A stretch of DNA of 64,000 bases, taken from positions 62,001 through 126,000 of the forward strand of contig NZ_CAMPKE010000006.1 in assembly GCF_946887195.1 (NCBI RefSeq), written 5' to 3'. Position numbers and translations under genes: made by a program. The DNA comes from an uncultured Halomonas sp. (GTDB lineage: Bacteria; Pseudomonadota; Gammaproteobacteria; Pseudomonadales; Halomonadaceae). Below the pieces are notes generated by a model, which had not been told where the DNA came from, made no database searches, and saw nothing but the letters and a program-made list of their open reading frames with translations. Below are positions 27,180-37,248 of this stretch, one piece after another (the first letter of the stretch is position 1; each line of letters starts with the position of its first letter).

Positions 27180-28475
27180 ATGACGCTTCTCGCACTCGGA
27201 ATCAATCACAAGACCGCCGCCATCGATATGCGTGAGCGAGTCGCCTTTACGCCGAGCCAGCTCGAGGCGGCGCTGAGTCAGCTCAAGCGGCTGCCCGAGG
27301 TGATCGAGGCGGCGGTGCTGTCGACCTGCAATCGCACCGAACTGTATTGCGTGACCGACGCGACCGGCGAGCGGGCGATTCTGGATTGGCTGGGACGCTT
27401 TCACGGCCTGCCCATCGAGCAATTGACCCAATGCGCCTACCACTATCTCGATGAGGCGGCAGTGCGGCATTTGATGCGTGTGGCCTCGGGGCTCGATTCC
27501 ATGGTGCTCGGCGAGCCGCAGATTCTGGGTCAGATCAAGGATGCCTACCAACAGGCACGCAGCCACCGCGGCCTGGGTGGAGAACTGGAGCGCCTGTTTC
27601 AACATACGTTCGCGGTGGCCAAACAGGTGCGTACCGAGACCGGCATCGGCGAGAACCCGGTGTCGGTGGCGTATGCCGCGGTCAGCCTGGCGAGTCGTAT
27701 CTTCGACGATTTCTCGCGCTCGCGGGCGCTGCTGATCGGAGCCGGTGAAACCGTCGAGCTGGTCGCCCGGCACCTGCGCGAGTCGGGCATCCGCGAGCTA
27801 ATTGTCGCCAACCGTACCCGCGAACGCGCCGAGCGCCTCGCCGGCGAATTCGGCGGCGAGGCGATCACCCTGAGCGAGATTCCCCAGGCATTGGCGCGCG
27901 CCGACATCGTGATCGCTTCCACGGCGTCACCCTTGCCGATTCTCGGCAAGGGCATGGTCGAGCGGGCACTGAAGGTGCGTCGTCATCGTCCGATCTTCAT
28001 GGTCGATATCGCCGTGCCGCGCGATATCGAGCCGCAAGTCGGCGAACTCGCCGATGTCTTTTTATACACCGTCGACGATCTTCAGGAAGTCATCGAAGAG
28101 AATCGTCGCCATCGCCAGGTCGCGGCCAACCAGGCCGAGGCGCTGATCGCCCAAGGTGTGGGGCACTGGCAGCACGAGCGCCGGGTGCGTGGGGCGGGCG
28201 ATCTGATTCGCCGCTATCGCGAACAGGGCGAGGCGCTGCGCGATGCCGCCGAGGCCCAGGCCATGGCCCAACTCGCGCGTGGCGAGGATCCCGAGAAAGT
28301 CATTCGCCGCTTGACCCAGCAACTCACCAACAAGCTGTTGCATGGCCCCACGCTGCGCCTGCGCGAGGCTTCCGGCGCCGAGCGCCACGACATCATCGAA
28401 GCGGGCGAGGCGCTGCTGCTCGATTCGACCTCGCTATCGCCCCAAAACGACAATCGGGAACAGGAAGCTCAATGA
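27180..28475 (+). CDS. hemA: Glutamyl-tRNA reductase
   Basis: HemA reduces glutamyl-tRNA to glutamate-1-semialdehyde, the first step of haem synthesis. The 431-residue protein starts [13 protein letters not shown]. The catalytic cysteine is in [11 protein letters not shown], followed by [20 protein letters not shown]. The NADPH domain reads [18 protein letters not shown], and the dimerisation domain is at the C terminus. In-frame codons upstream to 27105 lack similarity. It is translationally coupled to prfA (ATGA overlap). Confidence 0.96.
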   Translation: MTLLALGINHKTAAIDMRERVAFTPSQLEAALSQLKRLPEVIEAAVLSTCNRTELYCVTDATGERAILDWLGRFHGLPIEQLTQCAYHYLDEAAVRHLMRVASGLDSMVLGEPQILGQIKDAYQQARSHRGLGGELERLFQHTFAVAKQVRTETGIGENPVSVAYAAVSLASRIFDDFSRSRALLIGAGETVELVARHLRESGIRELIVANRTRERAERLAGEFGGEAITLSEIPQALARADIVIASTASPLPILGKGMVERALKVRRHRPIFMVDIAVPRDIEPQVGELADVFLYTVDDLQEVIEENRRHRQVAANQAEALIAQGVGHWQHERRVRGAGDLIRRYREQGEALRDAAEAQAMAQLARGEDPEKVIRRLTQQLTNKLLHGPTLRLREASGAERHDIIEAGEALLLDSTSLSPQNDNREQEAQ

Positions 28476-29557
28476 AAGCGTCATTGCGTCAGCGTCTGGA
28501 AAGCCTGCAGGAGCGCTTCGAGGAGCTCTCCGCGCTGCTTGCCGAGCCCGAAGTGATCACCGATCAAGCGCGGTTTCGCGATTATTCGCGCGAATACGCC
28601 GAGCTCGAGGCGCTGATCGAGGCCTGGCGCGAGTATCAAGCGACCGAGGACGATATCGAGGCCGCCGAGCAGCTATGCAGCGACAGCGACGTGGAGATGC
28701 GCGAACTGGCCGAAGAGGAGCTTTACGCCGGTCGCACGCAGCTGGAAACGCTGGACGAGCGGCTCAAGCAGCTATTGGTGCCCAAGGATCCCGACGATCA
28801 TCGCAACGTCTTTCTCGAGGTGCGCGCCGGCACCGGCGGCGACGAGGCGGCATTGTTCGCCGGCGATCTGTTTCGCATGTATTCGCGTTATGCCGAAAAG
28901 CTCGGCTGGAAGGTTGAAGTCGTCAGTGCCAGCCACGGCGAGCAGGGCGGCTACAAGGAGATCATCGCCCGGGTGCGCGGCGAGGGCGTTTACGCGCGGC
29001 TCAAGTTCGAATCCGGCGCGCATCGCGTGCAACGCGTGCCGGCCACCGAATCGCAGGGGCGCATCCATACCTCGGCGTGTACCGTGGCGGTGATGCCCGA
29101 GGCCGACGAGGTCGGCGCCATCGACATCAACCCGAACGATCTGCGTGTCGATACCTTTCGCTCCAGCGGCGCCGGTGGCCAGCACGTCAACACCACCGAC
29201 TCGGCGATCCGCATCACTCACCTGCCCAGCGGCGTGGTGGTGGAGTGCCAGGAAGAGCGCAGCCAGCACAAGAACCGCGCCAAGGCGATGTCGTTGCTCG
29301 CCGCGCGGCTCAAGCAGAGCGCCGTGGACAGCCAGCGCCAGCTGCAGGCCGACACCCGGCGTTCGCTGGTCGGCTCGGGCGATCGCAGCGAACGCATCCG
29401 TACCTATAACTTCCCTCAGGGGCGACTCACCGATCACCGTATCAATCTGACGCTGTACAAGCTCGGCGAGGTGATGACCGGTGAGCTCGATGAGGTCGTC
29501 GCACCGCTGATCAACGAGTACCAGGCCGAGCGTCTGGCCGCGCTACAGGAGGCCTGA
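28472..29557 (+). CDS. prfA: Peptide chain release factor 1
   Basis: RF1 ends translation at UAA and UAG. The 361-residue protein has the codon-recognition PAT tripeptide in [17 protein letters not shown] and the GGQ motif in [17 protein letters not shown]. Length and order of domains are normal. It overlaps hemA by four bases and prmC by one, matching the conserved hemA-prfA-prmC operon in which PrmC methylates the GGQ glutamine. Confidence 0.97.
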   Translation: MKASLRQRLESLQERFEELSALLAEPEVITDQARFRDYSREYAELEALIEAWREYQATEDDIEAAEQLCSDSDVEMRELAEEELYAGRTQLETLDERLKQLLVPKDPDDHRNVFLEVRAGTGGDEAALFAGDLFRMYSRYAEKLGWKVEVVSASHGEQGGYKEIIARVRGEGVYARLKFESGAHRVQRVPATESQGRIHTSACTVAVMPEADEVGAIDINPNDLRVDTFRSSGAGGQHVNTTDSAIRITHLPSGVVVECQEERSQHKNRAKAMSLLAARLKQSAVDSQRQLQADTRRSLVGSGDRSERIRTYNFPQGRLTDHRINLTLYKLGEVMTGELDEVVAPLINEYQAERLAALQEA

Positions 29558-30402
29558 TGCGCATCGATCGGCTGCTGGTCGCTGCCTGCGAGCGTCTGGC
29601 CGCTGTCGGGTCGCCGAGTGCGCGCCTCGATGCCGAGGTATTGCTCGGGCATGTATTGGGCCGTGATCGCACCTGGCTGTACACCTGGAGCGATCGCGAG
29701 GTGACCGATACCGACCTGGCGCATTTCGAGCGGCTGATCGTCAAGCGTAGCGCCGGCGAGCCGGTGGCCTACCTGATCGGCGAGCGCGAGTTCTGGGGAT
29801 TGCGCCTGGGCACGCATGACGCGACGCTGATTCCCCGCCCGGATACCGAAAGCCTCGTCGAAGCGGCATTGGCTCGGGCGAGCGAGCCGAGCGGCCGGGC
29901 GCTGGATCTGGGTACCGGTAGCGGGGCCATCGCCCTGGCCTTCGCCAGCGAGCGGCCCGGCTGGTGCGTCTTCGGTGTCGATCGGATACCGGCGGCCGTG
30001 GCGCTGGCTCGCGACAATGCCATGCGATTGGGTATTGCCAACGCTACCTTCCATGAGAGCGATTGGTTCGCGGCATTGGCCGGTGAAAGCTTTACGCTGA
30101 TTCTCTCCAACCCGCCTTATCTGGCCGATGACGACCCCCATCTGGCACTCGGCGATGTGCGCTTCGAACCGCGTTCGGCGCTGGTGGCCGGCGACGCTGG
30201 GCTTGCCGATCTCTACCATCTGATTGCAACGGCGCGGGTACATTTAGAGCCGGGTGGCTGGTTGCTGCTCGAACATGGCCTCAATCAAGGGGCGGCGGTG
30301 CGCGAAGCACTGAGTGACGCCGGCTACGGCGATGTGGCGACACTCGACGACCTGGGCGGGCGTCCGCGTGTCTCGCTGGGGCGTTTTTGCACCGCGTCGT
30401 AA
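29557..30402 (+). CDS. prmC: Peptide chain release factor N(5)-glutamine methyltransferase
   Basis: PrmC methylates the GGQ glutamine of RF1 and RF2. The 281-residue protein has an N-terminal helical domain and YLIGEREFWGL. Its SAM-binding domain contains RALDLGTGSGAIALAFA and the NPPY catalytic motif (ILSNPPYLADDDPHL). It starts on the last base of the prfA stop. The 171 bases after it hold no gene that I can support. Confidence 0.95.
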   Translation: MRIDRLLVAACERLAAVGSPSARLDAEVLLGHVLGRDRTWLYTWSDREVTDTDLAHFERLIVKRSAGEPVAYLIGEREFWGLRLGTHDATLIPRPDTESLVEAALARASEPSGRALDLGTGSGAIALAFASERPGWCVFGVDRIPAAVALARDNAMRLGIANATFHESDWFAALAGESFTLILSNPPYLADDDPHLALGDVRFEPRSALVAGDAGLADLYHLIATARVHLEPGGWLLLEHGLNQGAAVREALSDAGYGDVATLDDLGGRPRVSLGRFCTAS

Positions 30403-30573
30403 CGTGGAAACGTCGGTTGGAGGCGAGCCGGGTGAGTGTGGTAATAGTAGTGCCTCAAGGTTTATCTTGCTGTCTATTTGGGGTGATTTACCGCTGGCGC
30501 ATCGCTTGCTGCTGTTTCAAATGGCATTGGCAGGCGATCATGCTGTCGTCATTCGGCTGGGAACACGATTACA

Positions 30574-31074
30574 ATGAAAGCCAAGAACCGATCGTTGGAC
30601 CGTATCGATCTCAAGATCCTGCGCTGCCTGCAGGATAATGCGCGCATCTCCTACGTCGACCTGGCCTCGCAAGTGGGGCTCTCGACCACGCCGTGTCTCG
30701 AGCGCGTCAAGCGCCTCGAGCGTTCGGGCATCATCCGCGGCTACAAGGCCGTGCTCGATCCCAAGGCGCTCAAGGCCAATCTATTGGTGTTCGTCGAGAT
30801 CAGTCTCGAGACCCAATCGCCGGCGGTATTCGATGAGTTTCGCCGCGCGGTGGCCAAGCTGCCGCAGATCCAGGAGTGCCACCTGGTATCGGGCCAGTTC
30901 GATTACATTCTCAAATGCCGCATTCCCGAGATGTCCGCCTACCGCCAATTGCTCGGCGACGTCGTGCTGACCCTGCCCGGTGTCAAGGAGTCGAAGAGCT
31001 ACGTGGTGATGGAGGAGGTCAAGGAGGAGTTTTCGTTGCATGTCCCGGACATCGATCAGTTCGATGACAAGTAA
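30574..31074 (+). CDS. lrp: Leucine-responsive regulatory protein, Lrp/AsnC family
   Basis: The 166-residue protein has an N-terminal helix-turn-helix (LDRIDLKILRCLQDNARISYVDLASQVGLSTTPCLERVKRLE) and an effector-binding domain ending with KESKSYVVMEEVKEE. It closely follows the length and sequence of global Lrp rather than the shorter AsnC-like paralogues. It lies between prmC and moeB, which are directly adjacent in several related genomes. It is also close to the polyamine genes, so local control of amine metabolism is possible but unproven. Confidence 0.9.
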   Translation: MKAKNRSLDRIDLKILRCLQDNARISYVDLASQVGLSTTPCLERVKRLERSGIIRGYKAVLDPKALKANLLVFVEISLETQSPAVFDEFRRAVAKLPQIQECHLVSGQFDYILKCRIPEMSAYRQLLGDVVLTLPGVKESKSYVVMEEVKEEFSLHVPDIDQFDDK

Positions 31075-31092
31075 GCGACGACAAGCGAATCG

Positions 31093-31872
31093 ATGACGAG
31101 TGAATCCATGAACGACGAGGCCCTGCTGCGCTATAGCCGGCAGATCATGCTGGAGCAGATCGACATCGTCGGTCAGGAGCGCTTGCTCGCCGGGCATGCG
31201 CTGATCATCGGCGCCGGTGGGCTGGGTTCGCCGGTGGCGCTGTATCTGGCCGCTGCCGGCGTAGGGCGGCTGACCCTGGCCGATGACGATGTCGTGGAGC
31301 TGTCCAACCTGCAGCGTCAGATCGCCCATGGCGAGGCGGACATCGGCCGCAACAAGGCCGAGTCCGCCACCGAATCGGCGCGCGCGCTCAATTCGGCGTG
31401 CCGCAGCGAGGCGCTTGGCCGGCGTCTCGATGGCGCGGCGCTGTTCGATGCCGCGAGCGCGGCCGATGTGGTGCTCGACTGCACCGATCGCTTTTCCAGC
31501 CGTTACGCGATCAATCGCGCCTGCCTGGCGGCGCGCGTACCGCTGGTTTCCGGGGCGGCGATTCGCTTTTCCGGACAGTTGGCGGTGTTCGATCCGCGCG
31601 ACGCGCAGAGCCCCTGCTACGCCTGCCTGTACCCGCCGCCGGCTGACGGCGAGCCGCTCGATGACGAATTGCGCTGCGCCGAGAACGGTGTGGTCGCGCC
31701 ATTGGTCGGTCTGATCGGTACCTTTCAGGCGCTCGAGGCGATCAAGCTGTTGAGCGGCGCCGGTACGCCACATCGCGGGCTCTCCACCTTCGACGGCCTG
31801 AGCGGCGAGTGGCGTCGTTTCAATGTGTCGCGCGATCCGGCTTGCCCGGCCTGCGCCGTAACGGCTCGCTGA
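31093..31872 (+). CDS. moeB: HesA/MoeB/ThiF family adenylyltransferase
   Basis: The 259-residue protein resembles MoeB, which adenylates the C terminus of MoaD in molybdopterin synthesis. It has the nucleotide-binding HALIIGAGGLGSPVALYLAAAGVG, then DDDVVELSNLQRQIAH, the VVLDCTDRFSSRYAIN segment and PLVSGAAIRFSGQLAVF. Zinc cysteines appear as CYAC and CPAC. An ATG at 31108 is an alternative start. ThiF-like activity cannot be excluded without the partner gene, but position after hemA-prfA-prmC favours MoeB. Confidence 0.88.
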   Translation: MTSESMNDEALLRYSRQIMLEQIDIVGQERLLAGHALIIGAGGLGSPVALYLAAAGVGRLTLADDDVVELSNLQRQIAHGEADIGRNKAESATESARALNSACRSEALGRRLDGAALFDAASAADVVLDCTDRFSSRYAINRACLAARVPLVSGAAIRFSGQLAVFDPRDAQSPCYACLYPPPADGEPLDDELRCAENGVVAPLVGLIGTFQALEAIKLLSGAGTPHRGLSTFDGLSGEWRRFNVSRDPACPACAVTAR

Positions 31873-31876
31873 TTCG

Positions 31877-32797
31877 ATGGTCGATCGCCAGTCGGCATCA
31901 CTCGGGCAGGTCAGCGATTTCGACATTCGCCTGCTGCGCATCTTCAAGACCGTAGCCGAATGCGGTGGCTTCACCGCCGCCGAGGTGTCGCTGGGCATTG
32001 GTCGCTCGGCGATCAGCCTGCACATGAGCGATCTGGAGAAACGCCTGGGGCTGCGTCTATGCCAACGCGGCCGCGGCGGCTTCGCATTGACCGAGGAGGG
32101 GCGTGACGTCTACCGGGCAGCGCTGACCCTGCTCGCCTCGCTGGAGACCTTTCGCACCGAGGTCAACGCCCTGCACCAGACCCTGCGTGGCGAACTCAAT
32201 ATCGGGATTACCGACAATCTCGTCAGCCTGCCGCAGATGCGCATTACCCATGCCCTGGCCGAGCTCAAGGCTCGCGGCCCCGAGGTGCGCATCAATATTC
32301 ATATGACGCCACCCGACGAGATCGCTCTGGCGGTGCTCGATGGCGGGCTTCATCTGGGCGTGGTGCCGGAAATCAATCGGCTGGCGAGTCTCGAGGCGGT
32401 ACCGCTCTACAGCGAGCGGTCGCTGCTTTATTGCGCCGACAGTCACCCGTTGTTCGGTGCCGATTCGGCGACGCTGGATGGCGCTTGCCTGGCACGCCAG
32501 GAAGCGGTCGTGCCCAGCTATCCATTGCCGCCCGAAGCCAGAACGTGCCATCAGCGACTCAGCGGCAGTGCCACGGCTTCCGATCGCGAGGGAACCGCCT
32601 TTCTGATTCTCACCGGCCGCTATATCGGCTATCTGCCCGATCACCTGGCGCGCCCATGGGTCGATGCGGGCCGCCTGCGCGCGCTGTGCCCCGAGCGCGA
32701 GCGATTCACCACGGCGTTCGTCAGCGTGACGCGCAGGGGGCGTCGCCCGCACCGCGTTCTCGAAGCGTTTCTCGAGGCGCTGGCGGCCCAGCCATGA
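31877..32797 (+). CDS. LysR family transcriptional regulator
   Basis: The 306-residue protein has an N-terminal winged helix-turn-helix (DIRLLRIFKTVAECGGFTAAEVSLGIGRSAISLHMSDLEKRLG) and a periplasmic-binding-protein-like effector domain. It starts four bases after moeB and precedes a PuuB-like oxidase by 191 bases on the same strand. This is a common arrangement for a local activator, but the ligand is unknown. Confidence 0.9.
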   Translation: MVDRQSASLGQVSDFDIRLLRIFKTVAECGGFTAAEVSLGIGRSAISLHMSDLEKRLGLRLCQRGRGGFALTEEGRDVYRAALTLLASLETFRTEVNALHQTLRGELNIGITDNLVSLPQMRITHALAELKARGPEVRINIHMTPPDEIALAVLDGGLHLGVVPEINRLASLEAVPLYSERSLLYCADSHPLFGADSATLDGACLARQEAVVPSYPLPPEARTCHQRLSGSATASDREGTAFLILTGRYIGYLPDHLARPWVDAGRLRALCPERERFTTAFVSVTRRGRRPHRVLEAFLEALAAQP

Positions 32798-32988
32798 GCG
32801 CTCGCAGGCGTATCATTACGCGTTAGCCGTCAAAAAATGCTTCACACTTGTTATTGAATACTTGACATCCAACGGCACTCTAGTGTCAGACTAAGGGCAT
32901 ATGTCGCGGTCAACGCCGCTTCAATGGTGAAAGAATTCAACAACAAACCTGGCCGCGCAGAGCGGCTCGCCAAGCCCGGGAAACCGTC

Positions 32989-34281
32989 ATGAATGCCGCC
33001 GCCGATCTGCGTCGTCCCGCGTCCTACTACAACGCCAGCGTTGCCGTCAGCCTGGCGTCGACCCCGCCACTGGCCGGTGAGGAGCGCGCCGATGTCTGCG
33101 TCGTCGGTGCCGGCGTGACCGGATGCTCGGCGGCGCTGCACCTGGCCGAGCGTGGCTATCGTGTGGTGCTGCTCGAAGCCGGCGAAGTCGGCTATGGTGC
33201 CTCGGGGCGCAGCGGTGGCCAAGTCTTGCCGGGGTTGGGTACGGGGCTGGATGTGATCGAGAAGGCGCTGGGTCTGGAGCGCGCCCGCGATATCTGGGAG
33301 ATGAGCCGCGAATCGGTGCGCCTGACCGAGCGGCTCATCGAGCGGCACGCCATCCCCTGCGATCTGGCGCACGGTTCCCTGCATGCCGCCGTCAAGCCAC
33401 GCCACGTGCGCGAACTGCGCGCCTTCCAGGACAGCATGGCCAATCGCTACGATTACCATGCGTTGAGTTTTCTCGACGGCGAGGCGCTACGTGAGCGCGT
33501 CGTCAGCGATGCCTATCCCGCCGCGCTGCATGAAAGCGAAGGTGGCCACCTGCACCCCCTCAACTACACGCTGGGCCTGGCGCGTGCGGCGCAACAGGCC
33601 GGTGTCAGCATTCACGAGCACAGTGCGGTAATCGATATCAAGCGCGGCCAGCCGGCGCGAATCAGCACCGGACGTGGCAGCGTGAACGCCGATTTCGTGG
33701 TGCTGGCGACCAATGCCTATGTCGGCGGTCTAATGCCCGACATGGGCGGGCGCATCATGCGTGCGGCCAACTATATCGTCGCCACCGAGCGGCTATCCGA
33801 CGCCCAAGTGGCTCAGGTGCTGCCGCAAAACGATGCGCTGGCCGACGCCAACTTCGTGCTCGACTATTATCGCCTGTCCGGTGATCGCCGTCTGATCTAT
33901 GGCGGCGAGGTCAGTTACGACGGGCGCGAGCCGCGAGGCCTGAAGGCGCGCATGGATGCCAAGATCGCGCGCCTGTTTCCGGTACTCGAAGGTATCGGGA
34001 TCGACTATCGCTGGGGTGGCGACGTGGCGATCACGCTCAACCGGGCGCCGGATTTCGGGCGTCTGGACAGCAATCTTTTCTACGCTCAAGGATATTCGGG
34101 GCATGGCATGTCGCTGGCGGGGCTGGCCGGTCAGCTGTTGTCTGATGCGATCGCCGGGCAAGCCGAGCGCTTCGACGTGTTCGCCGCCATGCCGCACCGC
34201 GAATTTCCCGGCGGACGCTGGCTGCGTACGCCACTACTCGTGCTGGCCACCAACTTCTACAAGTTGCGTGACCGGTTGTAA
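32989..34281 (+). CDS. PuuB-like FAD-dependent amine oxidase (paralogue)
   Basis: The 430-residue flavoprotein belongs to the DAO family and is a paralogue of puuB at 39851: both open with a SYY motif and then DVCVVGAGVTGCSAALHLAERG, GYGASGRSGGQ and end with a YAQGYSGHGM block. Family members oxidise gamma-glutamylputrescine or related amines with oxygen. The adjacent transporter and GS-like ligase point to a polyamine or similar amine, but this copy is less like E. coli PuuB (VLPGLGTGLDVIEKALG instead of VNSYSRD). Its substrate should therefore be left open. Confidence 0.85.
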   Translation: MNAAADLRRPASYYNASVAVSLASTPPLAGEERADVCVVGAGVTGCSAALHLAERGYRVVLLEAGEVGYGASGRSGGQVLPGLGTGLDVIEKALGLERARDIWEMSRESVRLTERLIERHAIPCDLAHGSLHAAVKPRHVRELRAFQDSMANRYDYHALSFLDGEALRERVVSDAYPAALHESEGGHLHPLNYTLGLARAAQQAGVSIHEHSAVIDIKRGQPARISTGRGSVNADFVVLATNAYVGGLMPDMGGRIMRAANYIVATERLSDAQVAQVLPQNDALADANFVLDYYRLSGDRRLIYGGEVSYDGREPRGLKARMDAKIARLFPVLEGIGIDYRWGGDVAITLNRAPDFGRLDSNLFYAQGYSGHGMSLAGLAGQLLSDAIAGQAERFDVFAAMPHREFPGGRWLRTPLLVLATNFYKLRDRL

Positions 34282-34338
34282 ATCCAGCCAATACACCACG
34301 ATGACGGTACGCCACGACAACAACAGGAGAGTGGTGCG

Positions 34339-35481
34339 ATGAACAATCCCACGGCGGCCCCTGCGGCCGAAGCACATAACTCGGCGGTCAGCCGCGATGG
34401 CGAGACACGCGAACGGGCGACCCGCGAGGCGTCGTCGATCGAACTCAAGGGCATGCGCAAGCGCTTCGGCAAGGACACGGTGGCGCTCGATGGCGTCGAC
34501 CTGACCATCGAGGCGGGCGAATTCTTTACCCTGCTGGGCCCTTCCGGCTGCGGCAAGACCACGCTGTTGCGCATTCTCGCCGGCCTCGAGGAACCCGACG
34601 ATGGCAGCCTGCTGATCGGTGGGACCGATATCACCGACATTCCACCGCACCGGCGCAGCGTCAATACCGTTTTCCAATCCTATGCGCTGTTCCCGCACCT
34701 GTCGGTGCGCGACAACCTGGCCTTCGGGCTGCGCATGCGTGGCGAGTCGGTCGCCGAGCGCGAGCGCAAGGTCGCCGAGGTCGCCGAGTTCATCCATCTC
34801 GGTTCGCTGGTCGAGCGGCGTGTGGATCAACTCTCCGGCGGCCAGCGCCAGCGCATCGCCCTGGCCCGCGCGCTGGTCTGCGAGCCCGAGGTGCTGCTGC
34901 TCGACGAACCGTTGTCGGCGCTCGATGCCGGCCTGCGCGGTCAGCTACAGGTCGAGCTGCAGCGGATACAGAAGCGCTTGAGCATGACCTTCGTCTTCGT
35001 CACCCATGACCAGGACGAGGCCATGGTGATGTCGGATCGTATCGCCGTGCTCGATGGCGGCATCATCCAGCAGGTCGGCACACCCAGCGAGGTCTACGAG
35101 CATCCCGCCAATGCCTTCGTGGCACGTTTCATGGGGCATGACAACCTGTTCGCCATTCATGGCAGCCAGGACGATTGGGTGGATACCGAACTGGGGCGCT
35201 TGCGTTTGGACATGGCCGAGCAGCGCCCGGATCAGGATGGCTGGCTGCTGATTCGACCCGAGACCCTGGAGCTGGACGTCGAGGTCGCCGAGGACTCCAA
35301 CCGACTGCAAGGAGTGGTCAAGGAGCGTCTTTATCGCGGCAGCCGCATCGAGTACCGGCTGGACGTCAATGGCCTGACGCTGATGGCGGTCGCCAGCAAT
35401 CTGGGCCAGCGGCTGCATGGCGTGGGCGATCGGGTGACGATTAACGTATGCCCCGAAGACCTGGTACGGGTCGCGAACTGA
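34339..35481 (+). CDS. potA: Polyamine ABC transporter ATP-binding protein
   Basis: PotA-type ATPase of a spermidine/putrescine importer. The 380-residue protein has Walker A (GPSGCGKTTLLRI), signature LSGGQRQRIALARAL, Walker B LLLDEPLSALD and a C-terminal TOBE region that is usual for PotA/PotG. The first 35 residues form a variable, low-complexity extension. The order A-B-C-D with short gaps marks a complete importer operon, apparently transcribed with the upstream oxidase. Confidence 0.92.
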   Translation: MNNPTAAPAAEAHNSAVSRDGETRERATREASSIELKGMRKRFGKDTVALDGVDLTIEAGEFFTLLGPSGCGKTTLLRILAGLEEPDDGSLLIGGTDITDIPPHRRSVNTVFQSYALFPHLSVRDNLAFGLRMRGESVAERERKVAEVAEFIHLGSLVERRVDQLSGGQRQRIALARALVCEPEVLLLDEPLSALDAGLRGQLQVELQRIQKRLSMTFVFVTHDQDEAMVMSDRIAVLDGGIIQQVGTPSEVYEHPANAFVARFMGHDNLFAIHGSQDDWVDTELGRLRLDMAEQRPDQDGWLLIRPETLELDVEVAEDSNRLQGVVKERLYRGSRIEYRLDVNGLTLMAVASNLGQRLHGVGDRVTINVCPEDLVRVAN

Positions 35482-35491
35482 GGAGACGACA

Positions 35492-36412
35492 ATGGCTGAA
35501 TCTTCACAGTTGGCCGCTCGCCATCGTGCCGTGGTCAGCGAAACCCGTCACCTGCTGATCAGCGTCGCCCCGGGGGCGGCCTGGATTTTCGCCTTTTTGG
35601 TGCTGCCCAGTCTCTATCTGATGTCGGTGGCGTTCATGTCCAACGGCCCTTACGGCCTGCCGCAGATGCCGCTCTCGCTGGATGCCTTCAAGCAATTGGC
35701 CGGTTTCGGCTTTCTCGGCTGGAGCCCGGGCAATCTGTTCACGCTGATACGTTCGCTCTGGCAGACCCTGGTATCGACGCTGCTGGTGGTGATCGTGGCC
35801 TATCCTGTCGCCTATTACATCACGACCTGCCGTGAGAGATGGCGGCCGCTGCTGTTGCTGCTGGTGGTGGTGCCATCCTGGACCAATCAGGTGATTCGCG
35901 CCTTCGGCTGGATGAACCTGCTGGCGCCGGGCACACCGCTGTCCGATCTTGCCGATGCGTTGGGGCTGATCGGCCCTCACATGGGGCTGTATCCCTCGAA
36001 TTTCGCCGTCACCCTGGGGCTGGTCTACAACTTCCTGCCGTTCATGGTGTTGCCGCTGTATGCCGCCTTCGAGAAGCTCGACAAGGCGCTGGTGCAGGCC
36101 GCACAGGATCTTTATGCCTCGCCGGTACGCGCCTTCTGGCATGCGGTGTTCCCACAGACTTTGCCGGGGCTATTGGCGGGCACGGTGCTGGTGGCGATAC
36201 CCGCATTCGGCATGTATGTGATTCCCGAACTGCTCGGTGGCGGCAAGGGGATGATGCTGGGTAATCTGGTCGCCAATCAGTTTGCCGCGAGCTCGAACTG
36301 GCCGCTAGGGGCGGCGGGAGCGATTCTGATGCTGATCGCAACGTTCATCGGCCTGTATGCCATGCGGCGTATCGGCAAGCGCCTGGGCGGCGGCGAGGAG
36401 GTGGTGATATGA
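35492..36412 (+). CDS. potB: Polyamine ABC transporter permease PotB/PotH type
   Basis: The 306-residue inner-membrane protein has six predicted helices and the permease EAA-like loop around residues 195-225 (YAAFEKLDKALVQAAQDLYASPVRAFWHAVFPQTLPGL). The conserved VVVPSWTNQVIRAFGWMNLL segment is seen in PotB and PotH. It starts ten bases after potA and overlaps potC by four bases. Confidence 0.92.
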   Translation: MAESSQLAARHRAVVSETRHLLISVAPGAAWIFAFLVLPSLYLMSVAFMSNGPYGLPQMPLSLDAFKQLAGFGFLGWSPGNLFTLIRSLWQTLVSTLLVVIVAYPVAYYITTCRERWRPLLLLLVVVPSWTNQVIRAFGWMNLLAPGTPLSDLADALGLIGPHMGLYPSNFAVTLGLVYNFLPFMVLPLYAAFEKLDKALVQAAQDLYASPVRAFWHAVFPQTLPGLLAGTVLVAIPAFGMYVIPELLGGGKGMMLGNLVANQFAASSNWPLGAAGAILMLIATFIGLYAMRRIGKRLGGGEEVVI

Positions 36413-37206
36413 GAAAGCGCACCCTGCAACGCGGCCTTGCCGGCATCTGGTGGATCACGCTGTTCTTCCTCTATCTGCCGCTGGCGGTAATCGTGCTGTT
36501 CTCTTTCAATGCAGCCAACAGTACCGCTGTGTTCTCGCACTTCTCGCTGGTCTGGTATCGGCACCTGCTGGGCAATGAGTTGATCATCGATGCGTTCGGC
36601 AACAGCCTGGTATTGGCGATAAGTTCCTCGATCGTGGCGCTGGTGATCGGCTGCCTGATCGGCTACGGGATGTACCGCCATCGCCATCGCAAGCTGGGTT
36701 GGCTGATCGTGCTGATCTATCTGCCGATCGTGCTGCCCGATATCGTCTTCGGTATTTCGGAAATGGCGTTCTTCGTCGAATTCCATCGCCTTACCGGGTT
36801 TTTGCAACCGGGGCTCGGCACGATGATCATCGCCCATGTGACGTTCCAGATTCCCTTCGTCGCGCTGATCGTCTATTCGCGTTTCGTGGGGCTGGACCCG
36901 AGCCTGTTCGAGGCCGCCAAGGATTTGTATGCCACGCCATTCAAGCGTGCACTGCATTTCTTGCTGCCGACCATCAAACCGGCGCTGATTTCGGCTTTCT
37001 TCCTGTCGTTCACCTTGTCGATCGACGACTTCGTGATCAGCTTCTTCACCTCGGGGCCGGAGAGCGCGACGCTGCCGATCTACATCTGGAGTGCGATCAA
37101 GAAAGGCATCACTCCCGAAATCAACGCGATCGCCACGCTGATGATCGGCGCCGTGGCGATTGCCGCGATACTCAGTTTGCTGTTCAACCGGCAGGGGCGC
37201 CGCTAG
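36409..37206 (+). CDS. potC: Polyamine ABC transporter permease PotC/PotI type
   Basis: The 265-residue permease has six helices and the EAA loop (GLDPSLFEAAKDLYATPFKRALHFLLPTIKPALIS) followed by SFTLSIDDFVISFFTSGPESATLPIYIWS, a block very typical of PotC and PotI. It overlaps potB and is followed by the binding-protein gene after 42 bases. Confidence 0.92.
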   Translation: MRKRTLQRGLAGIWWITLFFLYLPLAVIVLFSFNAANSTAVFSHFSLVWYRHLLGNELIIDAFGNSLVLAISSSIVALVIGCLIGYGMYRHRHRKLGWLIVLIYLPIVLPDIVFGISEMAFFVEFHRLTGFLQPGLGTMIIAHVTFQIPFVALIVYSRFVGLDPSLFEAAKDLYATPFKRALHFLLPTIKPALISAFFLSFTLSIDDFVISFFTSGPESATLPIYIWSAIKKGITPEINAIATLMIGAVAIAAILSLLFNRQGRR

Positions 37207-37248
37207 GCGCGCTGTCATTACGACGTGGGACCGAAGGAGAGCGAAACG

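Noticed and set aside
32862..32867. TTGACA before the PuuB-like oxidase as a -35 box
   Set aside because: No acceptable -10 hexamer lies 16-18 bases downstream.
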